Below are positions 42,501 through 50,666 of a DNA stretch of 50,666 bases, one piece after another (the stretch's first letter is position 1; every line of letters starts with the position of its first letter). Under the pieces are notes generated by a model, which was not told the origin of the DNA, did no database searches, and was given only the letters and a program-made list of their open reading frames with translations. This DNA comes from Branchiostoma floridae (taxonomy: Eukaryota; Chordata; Leptocardii; Amphioxiformes; Branchiostomatidae): the NCBI RefSeq assembly GCF_000003815.2, contig NC_049996.1:10514875-10565540 (forward strand). The letters run 5' to 3'. The position numbers were made by a program, and so were the translations under genes.

Positions 42501-45225
42501 TGAAACACTTCAAAAGACGTGGTCAACATTCCTGTTTGGGCGTCCCTTCAAAGCTGTACAAGTTACCCGTAGGTAATAATGCTAGACCAGAATCCTATAT
42601 ATCTTGTAATCTTAAAACCGGTATTTTCAGTGTTTTGCAACATTCCTTACTTTAGAAAACAACAAGAATCCATTCATTTTCCCGTCGGCCACAATTTAGG
42701 GTAAAGTCTATCAGGCCTGCATCGAAACACTTCAAAAGGCGTGGACAACATTCCTGTTTGGGCGTCCCTTCAAAGCTGTACAAGTTACCCGAAGGTAATG
42801 ATAATAGACCAAAATCCTATATATCTTGTAATCTTAAAACAGGTCTTTTTAGTGTTTTACAACATTCCTTACTTTAGAAAACAACAAGAATCCATCCATT
42901 TTCCCGTCGGCCACAAGTTAGGGTAAAGTCTATTAGTCCTGCATTGAAACACTCCAAATTGCGTGGTCAACATTCATGTTCGGGTGTGCTTTTAAAGCTG
43001 TACAAGTTACCCGTAGGTATTAATAATGCTAGACCAGAATCCTAATATGTCTTACAATCTTAAAACAGAACTTCTCAATGTTCTACCGCATTCCTAACTT
43101 TAGAAAACAACAAGAATCCATTCATTTTCCCGTCGGCCATCGTTTCGGGTAAAGTCTATCAGGCCTGCATTGAAAAGCTCCAAAATGCATGGTAAACTGT
43201 TTGGGCGTGCCTTCAAAGCTGTACAAGTTACCCGTAGGTAATAATGATAGACCAGAATCCTTTATATCCTATAACAACAAAACAGGACTTTTCAATGCTC
43301 TACACCATTCTAGACGTTAGAAAAAGAACAAGAATCCATACATTTCCCGTGGGCCACTGTTTAGGGTAAAGTCTATCAGGCCTGCATTCAAATACTCCAA
43401 ATTGCGTGGTCAACATTTCTGTTTGGGCGTCCCATCAAAGCTGTACAAATTACCCGTAGGTAATAATAATAGACCAAAATCCTATATATCTTGTAATCTA
43501 AAAACAGGTCTTTTCAGTGTTTTACAACATTCCTTACTTTAGAAAACAACAAGAATCCGTCCATTTTCCCGTTGGCCACAATTTAAGGTAACGTCAATTA
43601 GTCCTGCATTGAATAACTTCCAATTTTGTGGTCAAATATTCATGTTTGGGCGTCCTTTTAAATCTGTTCAAGTTACCCGTAGGTATTTATAATGCTAGAC
43701 GTCTTTAATCTTAAAACAGGACGTTTCAATGTTCTACCGCATTCCTAAAACAACAAAAACCCATCCATTTTCCCGTCAGCCATCGTTTTGGGTAAAGTCT
43801 ATCAGGCCTGCATTAGAAAACTGCAAAATGCGTGGTCAACATTTCTCTTTGGGTGTCCCTTCAAAGCTGTACAAGTTACCCGTAGTTAATAATGATAGAC
43901 CAGAATCCTAAATACCTTATAACAACAAAACAGGACTTTTCAATGCTCTACAGCATTCCTAACGTTAGAAAACGACAAGAATCCATCCATTTTCCCGTGG
44001 GCCACGGTTTAGGGTAAAGTCTATCAGGCTTGCATTGAAATACTCCAAATTGCGTAGTCAACATTTCTGTTTGGGCGTCCCTTCAAAGCTGTACAAATTA
44101 CCCGTAGGTGATAATGATAGACCAGAATCCTATATATATTGTAATCTTAAAACAGGTCTTTTCAGTGTTTTACAACATTCCTAACTTTAGAAAACGACAA
44201 GAATCCATCCATTTTCCCGTCGGCCACAATTTAGGGTAACGTCAATAAGTCCTGCATTGAAACACTTCAAAATGCGTCGTCAACATTCCTGTTTGGGTGT
44301 CGTTTTAAGTTAAAGCTGTACAAGTTACCCGTAGGTAATAATGCTAGACCAGAATCCCACATGTCTTATAATCTTATAACAGGACTTGTCAATGTTCTAG
44401 AGCATTTCTTACTTTAGAAAACAACAAGAATCCATCCATGTTGCCGTCGGCCACAGTTTAGTCTATGAGGCCTGCATTGAAACACTTCAAACATTCATGT
44501 TTGGGCGTCCCTTTTAAGCTGTACAAGTTAGCCGTAGTCAATGTTGCTAGACAAGAATCTTATATATCTTATAATCTTGAAACAGGAGTTTTCAATGCTC
44601 TACAGCATTCCTAACGTTACAAAACAACAAGAATCCATCCATTACCCCCGTCGGCCATAGTTTTGGGTAAAGTCTATCAGGCTTGCATTGGAACAGTCCA
44701 AAATGCTTGGTCAACCTTCCTGTTTGGGCGTCCCTTCAAAGATGTACAAGTTATCCGTGGTTAATAATGATAGACCAGAATCCTATATATCTTATAATCT
44801 TAAAACAGGTCTCTTCAGTGTTTTGCAACATTCCTTATTTAAGAAGACAACAAGAATCCATCCATTTTCCCGTCGGCCACAATTTAGGGTAAAGTCTATT
44901 AGTCCTGCATTGAAACACTTCAAAGTTTTTGGTCAACATTCCTGTTTGGGCGTCCTTTTAAAGCTGTACAAGTTACTCGTAGGTATTAATGATGCTAGAC
45001 CAGAATCCAATATGTCTTACAATCTTAAAACAGGACTTGTCAATGTTCTACAGCATTTCTAACTTTAGAAAACAACAAGAATCTATCCATTTTGCCGTTG
45101 GCCATCATTTCAGGTAAAGTCTATCAGGACTGCATTGAAACACTTCAAACACAAGTTGCCTGTCAGTAATAATAATGCTAGACCAGAATCCTATGTCTTG
45201 TAATCCTTAAACAAGACTTTCCAAT
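39590..45225. repeat. 222-bp satellite array with higher-order structure
   Basis: At least 22 visible monomers, 221-226 bp each, marked by AGCTGTACAAGTTACCCGTA at 39873, 40095, 40320, 40543, 40764, 41885, 42109 and so on to about 45150; the gap at 40844-41595 probably hides about three. Monomers differ in type: copies ten apart are most alike. 39873 and 42109 share CCGATATATC and GGTATTTTTAGTG, and their right neighbours share GGGCGTGATTATAAAGCTG. 222 is a multiple of 3 and each monomer has short open frames on both strands (about 60 codons), but each unit also carries in-frame stops, so this is not a repeat protein gene. Monomers at the right end (from 44450) are shorter and more diverged. 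Confidence 0.97.
40844..41595. other. Assembly gap (752 N) inside the satellite
   Basis: Unknown bases; reading frames spanning it are meaningless. Confidence 1.
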
Positions 45226-45675
45226 GTTCTACAGCCTCATTTAGTTCAAATTAGGGGATACAGCATAACTTTAGTAATACGTGTGCAAATAATATCCAAC
45301 ATAGTGAAAGTCACAATCGGCAGGAGCTCGAGAGTTTTCCTTTTCTGATCCGTGGAAGTGGAACTTGTTTCTAAAAGGCCACCTCACCAACTCACTTATG
45401 TCTTACATAACGCCCTCGATCTAAGATACTATGTTCCTCTATGTACATGTGTTGTCGTCACATTGATTTAGAGGCATTTAGAAACTTCACTGTTTTCGTA
45501 TTGATGAACTGAAATTATTATTACGGATTTCTTTGTGTTTCTTACACGGAATGAGTCAGAAACAAATCTTGCCGGTTTTGGATTACGATTTGTTTAGACA
45601 AATTACCGCCATTGTTTGTTCCGGTACCTGCTGTTGCATACATTTTTGTGTGTTAATTTTTGCTATTGTCTTTAT

Positions 45676-45818
45676 GACGCCCCAAACACCCAGGTTGACC
45701 ATGGACAATAGGCGGAATTTTTGTTGTTGGCTGCAACAGAGAGGAGATACTTTACTGATAATTGAATGAAGACCTTTATTGTACAATTTTGCCCAACCGA
45801 GCTAAGTGCAGGTCACAA
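45676..45818. repeat. Interspersed repeat R3, copy A
   Basis: From GACGCCCCAAACACCCAGGT to GCTAAGTGCAGGTCACAA. The copy at 46955-47100 differs at only about four places. Direct orientation, starts 1279 bp apart, with an assembly gap between them. Confidence 0.92.
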
Positions 45819-45829
45819 ACATAAATGTG

Positions 45830-46407
45830 TTACTCATTACATTTCATTTTATATGCGCGGAGTTGGTTCAATTAGATCCCTAATTACATAATGATAGTAA
45901 ATTGTATCAAGCATCACTTAAGCTATCAGCATACCAAAAATCATGATGATCCTTTCATCCCTTCTTGACTTATTCTCTTTCAAAGTAGGAAACTAAACCG
46001 GCTCCTGCAGTTCAAGAAAAGACGTTACCGGACCCAAACATACACCTCTTACTCTCTGCCATCTTTCTCAGTTCCATATGTGTCAAGTTTGAAAGTCCTA
46101 TCACGGAATGCAGTGGATTTGTCAACTTTCCACATTATGCAAATTAGCTGTTTATTTATATAATTAGTATCTCATTATGTACGTTTTTACTTAGGATATC
46201 TACATACCAAAAACATGACGATCCGTCAACATGTTCATATTTTGCCATTAATTATGCAAATGAGATCATCATCTGCATAATTAATATGTATAGATATTTC
46301 TTTCTTTCTCAGCTACAAATGTGACAAGTTTGAAAGTCCTATAAAGGAATGCAGTGCATTAACAAACCAAACATCCTCATTAATTATGCAAATTAGCTGC
46401 CGATTTG
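45830..46407. repeat. Degenerate tandem repeats of about 240-270 bp
   Basis: AAGTTTGAAAGTCCTAT with GGAATGCAGTG recurs at about 46084 and 46325; CATACCAAAAA.CATGA.GATCC recurs at about 45930 and 46204; TTATGCAAATTAGCTG recurs at about 46136 and 46384. Lies between the two R3 copies and is cut by the gap. Confidence 0.75.
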
Positions 46408-46938
46408 NNNNNNNNNNNNNNNNNNNNNNNNNNNNNNNNNNNNNNNNNNNNNNNNNNNNNNNNNNNNNNNNNNNNNNNNNNNNNNNNNNNNNNNNNNNNN
46501 NNNNNNNNNNNNNNNNNNNNNNNNNNNNNNNNNNNNNNNNNNNNNNNNNNNNNNNNNNNNNNNNNNNNNNNNNNNNNNNNNNNNNNNNNNNNNNNNNNNN
46601 NNNNNNNNNNNNNNNNNNNNNNNNNNNNNNNNNNNNNNNNNNNNNNNNNNNNNNNNNNNNNNNNNNNNNNNNNNNNNNNNNNNNNNNNNNNNNNNNNNNN
46701 NNNNNNNNNNNNNNNNNNNNNNNNNNNNNNNNNNNNNNNNNNNNNNNNNNNNNNNNNNNNNNNNNNNNNNNNNNNNNNNNNNNNNNNNNNNNNNNNNNNN
46801 NNNNNNNNNNNNNNNNNNNNNNNNNNNNNNNNNNNNNNNNNNNNNNNNNNNNNNNNNNNNNNNNNNNNNNNNNNNNNNNNNNNNNNNNNNNNNNNNNNNN
46901 NNNNNNNNNNNNNNNNNNNNNNNNNNNNNNNNNNNNNN
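46408..46938. other. Assembly gap (531 N)
   Basis: Unknown bases; reading frames spanning it are meaningless. Confidence 1.
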
Positions 46939-46954
46939 ATCGAACTTGACCTTC

Positions 46955-47100
46955 GACGCCCCAAACACCCAGGTTGACCATGGACAATAGGCCTCGGAAT
47001 TTTTGTTGTTGGCTGCAACAAAGAGGAGATACTTTACTGATAATTGAATGAAGACCTTTATTGTACAATTTTGCCCAACCGAGCTAAGTACAGGTCACAA
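46955..47100. repeat. Interspersed repeat R3, copy B
   Basis: Second near-identical copy of the block at 45676-45818 (three extra bases, CTC, near the middle). Both ends of the match are abrupt. Could be long terminal repeats, two insertions of one element, or an assembly duplicate next to the gap. Confidence 0.92.
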
Positions 47101-47480
47101 TAAGTCAGGATGTATACATATAAAAGTGTCACACTAGTACACAGTGGTGCCACACAAGCAAACTGGCACTCAAGCCGAGCCACCAGACAATGTCCACCCG
47201 CTGCGCTCATAAAACGCCCCCATCAGCGCTTGACTAGCTCTCCTTCCTAGAAAAATCACGCTCCGCTCGCTGGTCGCCTAGGGCGACCTTCTGGTTTGAT
47301 CGCCTTCGGCGACCTTCGGGTGCCTTCGCTCGAGATCGGAACTCGCCGACGTTCGACACCCGCTCGGACGGTCGATCCCGAGTACGTACATGAACTAGTT
47401 GACCTCAATTAACATATTAGTGACGCCTGTCCATATACATGTACTTGATCCATTAGCTTTCTTAGAGGCGTTTAGCATGT
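47101..47480. other. GC-richer segment, no gene seen
   Basis: 47180-47390 is unusually rich in CG and in short CGCC/GGCG palindromes (GTCGCCTAGGGCGACC, GATCGCCTTCGGCGACC). It has no convincing frame; it may be a repeat-element end. Confidence 0.45.
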
Positions 47481-47570
47481 CCATGTTAGAAAAAAAAATT
47501 ATTCCAAACTCCAGTGTATGTCCGCTTCTGCTTATATAGAAAGCACGTTCTTGTTGATTTCGTTACTGGC

Positions 47571-47618
47571 TTGTGTGCCGTTCGCTTGTAATTGCAAATA
47601 CAAGCGAACGGCACACAA
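47571..47618. repeat. Perfect 20-bp palindrome with 8-base loop
   Basis: Left arm TTGTGTGCCGTTCGCTTGTA, loop ATTGCAAA, right arm the exact complement. Flanking sequence does not pair further. It adjoins the second ATGTGA element. Confidence 0.95.
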
Positions 47619-47699
47619 ATCAATAAGGCTTTATACATCAACTTTAGCACACTTACCTTTACATAGCCTGCCAAATCAAATTACTTCATATCTTATATA

Positions 47700-48462
47700 A
47701 GTGGAAATCACATTAGTTTCACAAATAAAAAATGTGATATCCTGTCACATTTTTTTCACATCTTGCAAGTTTGTGAACATCACATAAAATTCACATTTCT
47801 CAGCATGCCAGTTGTCTTCACATGTTTTCACATTTCGTAGCTGGCCGCATTTCACATAAGTTTAACATGAAGTCACATTTCATAGAATGTGATTCAATTT
47901 AACATTATTTCACATTTTCATCAAGAGCCCTTTTCACATAAAAATCACATAAGTATAGTCGGTCGAGACGTGTATCGACAGTCACATTATTTCACATAAT
48001 GGCTGCACAACCAATGTCACATTAGGTAACATATTTTTACATTTCAGAATGTGATTCTTCAAGATCGTTTTGGGGAAATGTGAAAAAATGTGATGTAAAC
48101 TTATAACATTTTTTTCACATAAAGCTCAATTTCTGTGCCACCCCTCAGAAATGTGACGTGAATTGTATTTTATGTGATTATATGTCAACTTATGTGATAA
48201 AATGTGATGCTATTGAACCTCAAAATGTTTCACATAATATCACATCATATCACATTTTCATAGAATTTTCCAGAAAATTCACATAATTTTCACATTTATG
48301 CACCTTGTAGTGATTTGCCAGTGAATTTCGTGCAATTATCCGGCTGGTGCAATAATGCGAAGTTGTCTAGCAGGACCACACCGGTTTGGGATTTGGGGAT
48401 TCCGTGCAGTTAACAGAAGTGTGCGTTAATCCGTTGTGCAATTAACTGGCTTCTACTATATT
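47700..48462 (-). repeat. ATGTGA word element, copy 2 (reverse orientation)
   Basis: On the - strand: TATAGTAGAAGCCAGTTAAT, then CACTACAAGGTGCATAAATG, then AAAATTATGTGAATTTTC and dozens of further TGTGA words; on the + strand it reads as strings of TCACAT. It is longer than copy 1 at its start by about 150 bp (the part between 48320 and 48462). Confidence 0.85.
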
Positions 48463-48508
48463 AAGCACACAAAAATGTATTCCGTTACGTATTACGCAAT
48501 GTAACCAA

Positions 48509-48682
48509 GGATACACACACGCCAAGGAGGCATGCATGCCTGTCCATGGTGCTGAACACATTTTCAAAATGCTACTGAATATTGAAGCTTTAAAGCTAGA
48601 AACAGATGAGAGGCACCAAAGAAGCCTAGAAACTCTATTAAAACCCTGCCTAAAAGAACTTCCCATTTCTTTGTTATCGTGA
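48509..48682 (+). CDS. Candidate terminal exon of unknown gene
   Basis: An open + strand frame ends at TGA 48680-48682 and reads HAKEACMPVHGAEHIFKMLL then NIEALKLETDERHQRSLETL then LKPCLKELP. The pattern is that of an amphipathic helical protein, not low-complexity sequence. The most plausible acceptor is the AG at 48507-48508 but the pyrimidine tract before it is poor. The family is not recognised. It could be a remnant of a gene captured in the repeat region. Confidence 0.3.
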   Translation, partial: GYTHAKEACMPVHGAEHIFKMLLNIEALKLETDERHQRSLETLLKPCLKELPISLLS

Positions 48683-49157
48683 CCTTGTTAAAATGACCTT
48701 GATCCCACAAGACTCATACAGATGCAGTGTTTCATTGTTGAACCTAGATTCCAATCTAATGACATTAACTGTTACATACTGTATTCTATAATTTTTGCCA
48801 TTTTGTCTGTCCATCTGTGATTAAAATATGAGTGTCTGCACTAAATCAGTAAGAGTCTCATTGAAACTCTGTCTGGATGTCTGCTAGCCTTAGTCATTTC
48901 ATCATCTGATGGAATGGGGTAGCTAGCTATGGGACAAAATACTTGTATATGGCTACTCCATAATTTTGACAGATAGAATAATAAAGATAAGGTCATCTCG
49001 AGAGCTATGAATTGGCCTGTAAAGGTGGATGAAGTGACTGATCATGTTCTGATTTTTCTATCTTGTAATTTTTCAAATTAAACCTGGTATAGTTTGGACT
49101 ATGATTTCCGACAATGCTTGAAATGTCAAATCTCACTCTCCTGTTTCCATTCTCCAG

Positions 49158-49303
49158 ATGGAGCACCTTCAATGGAAGAGAAGCAGAACTTGGTCCATGA
49201 GAGAGTAAACGGGGAGAAACCAGACCTGGTCCCAGCCAACAGGACATGGATTGTAACCAGCTTTGCAAATTTTAAAAACAGTTGTAAATTTTTTTTTTTT
49301 TAG
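49158..49303 (+). CDS. Candidate terminal exon of unknown gene
   Basis: Acceptor CTCCTGTTTCCATTCTCCAG is strong. The following frame reads GAPSMEEKQNLVHERVNGEK and PDLVPANRTWIVTSF, ending in a run of Phe codons from a T13 tract and TAG. ATTAAA is present near 49423 as a possible polyadenylation signal. No family recognised; no upstream partner exon with fitting phase was confirmed. Confidence 0.3.
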
Positions 49304-50666
49304 AGATTTTATTGGCAAGATAAAAATTCAAAATGTATATCATTTCAGCCGGCATCATTTTTTGTACATACAGAAATGATATGTAATAAGATTGTGAGGC
49401 ATGTGTAACGTTTCAAGTATCTATTAAAGCTGTCAAGAAGATTCAAAGTGTATGTGACTTATTGTTGCATCTTTGCTTTTACTGCATACATCTGTAGATG
49501 GTAAGATTATGAGAATGTATATGGCAGCAATCATTTTCCACTTTATCCCAATTCTTCTTTCTTGAATGAAAGAAGACTTTTGGGGCTAAGATTACCCATG
49601 TAAACTTCCCAAAGAATGTGACACTGTCAGTATCATCTTTTGAAAAGAGTCTGCAATATGATCAAAAGCAGAATAGTTTCTTACCCATCCCTCCTCAAGA
49701 AAAAATGTGACTATGACACTACCAGTAGTACCCTTTTTGGTATGTCTGTGTGTCAGTGTTTCCGGATATTTTTTTAAATGTAAACACTTTATCAATATGA
49801 AAAGAATCCTAAAAAATCAGGTCATTCATTGTTTCTGTACCATATTTTGACAACTCTGCCCATCTTGTTTGAATCAACACCAGCAGAAATTTAATGGAAA
49901 GAAGATCTTTATTCCCTTTACAGTACATATACTGGGTAATGTGCAGGTCAAGACAAAATGGTATTTAACAGATACATGATGATGATGATGATGATGACTT
50001 TATTGAAAATTCGCAGTGGGACCACTGAATTGCATTCAATTTACATTTGAAACACACAATAACAAGAGTCAAATATTACACATTACTAGGACTAAGTACT
50101 ATATACATATATACATTGGTTAAAATTTCATTTGGACGATTGTCTGATAACAGAGAGTATTATTATAGTGAAGTGTCTGGCAAGTTAGCACAAGAACAAA
50201 TTTGACTGCCCCTGTGATGGTGAAGATGTATAAACAGATATGTCTTATAATCAAAAGTTATATCAAGTTATTAGATATATCAATTCCTCAAAATTTCTTA
50301 GGTGTATGAATTCATGGGAAACATATATAGCATCAGTAGTACTAGTCTACAAAATATAACAATCTATTGTATAAGCCACATTCTATAAAATTGAGTTCAT
50401 CTTCTATCTTATCTTGATTACAGTATCTTCCATTTTCAATTAATGATTTGTGGCAGCCAATCCCCTGTCTTGTTAATTTCTTTGGGCAGTCCTCTACTGT
50501 ATATTGTCAATATCTATATCCTGTTCTTGACTTCAACAGTCTATATGACCTTAGTTTGTTTTTAGCGGATCCAGGTAATGTTATAATCATCAGTTTCTTT
50601 TAATAGATTTTATCAATAATCAATCAATGTCATTACATTTCCATAAAATGTTTCCGTTTTTCATCA
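49304..50666. other. AT-rich right end, no gene seen
   Basis: One (GATGAT)n run at 49977-49996 followed by GACTTTATTGAAAATTCGCA may be the tail of an interspersed element. No exon or RNA gene recognised. Confidence 0.4.

Noticed and set aside
46313-47068. Open frames of about 190-250 codons
   Set aside because: They span the 531-base gap.
1-50666. tRNA or rRNA genes
   Set aside because: I looked for B-box-like GGTTCRANNCC words and rRNA-like blocks; none was found in a context that folds as a tRNA.

Overview
The window looks like nuclear DNA of a lancelet (Branchiostoma). The basis is intron-containing animal genes (a secreted EAR-repeat protein, a galactose 3-O-sulfotransferase and an ATP-grasp enzyme), a dense load of short hairpin transposons, a CR1/jockey-like retrotransposon scrap and long minisatellites. 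The genus is inferred from style and recall, not from a search. Four runs of N (34438-34537, 38112-38427, 40844-41595, 46408-46938) are assembly gaps.

Layout. 1-577: a minisatellite of about 30 bp. 729-2876 (+): the last four exons of an EAR/EPTP-repeat gene that starts outside the window. 4900-6198 (-): a Gal3ST-type sulfotransferase in one coding exon, convergent with the EAR gene; its upstream side carries a 16-bp G-rich minisatellite (6416-7005). 8391-12531: a hairpin repeat, then a row of short spliced-looking exons (10775-12531, +) that share ends and splice sites but no common reading frame. 13123-17574 (-): three exon-like open segments that may form one gene or pseudogene. 15892-26065: mostly transposon debris, including an hAT-type MITE with a perfect 8-bp target duplication, two PIF/Harbinger-like elements with TAA duplications, hairpin MITEs, a reverse-transcriptase fragment and two copies of an element carrying CRE and E-box motifs.

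26247-29720 (+): a complete eight-exon ATP-grasp ligase gene of 444 codons. Its last codons are the start of a tandem array (29665-30030), and a decayed copy of the last exon lies at 32262-32490.

32500-38100: microsatellites, minisatellites and a word-repeat element built from ATGTGA. 39590-45225: a 222-bp satellite with a higher-order period of about 2.2 kb (ten monomers), interrupted by a gap. 45225-48460: more repeats, including a second ATGTGA element and a perfect 20-bp palindrome. 48509-49303: two weak candidate exons on the + strand. The rest, to 50666, is AT-rich and without recognisable genes.

The three solid genes have no evident shared pathway; this is not an operon-like or functionally clustered region. 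The least ordinary items are the exon-unit array at 10.8-12.5 kb, the higher-order satellite, the tandem array grown out of a stop codon, and the ATGTGA word elements.
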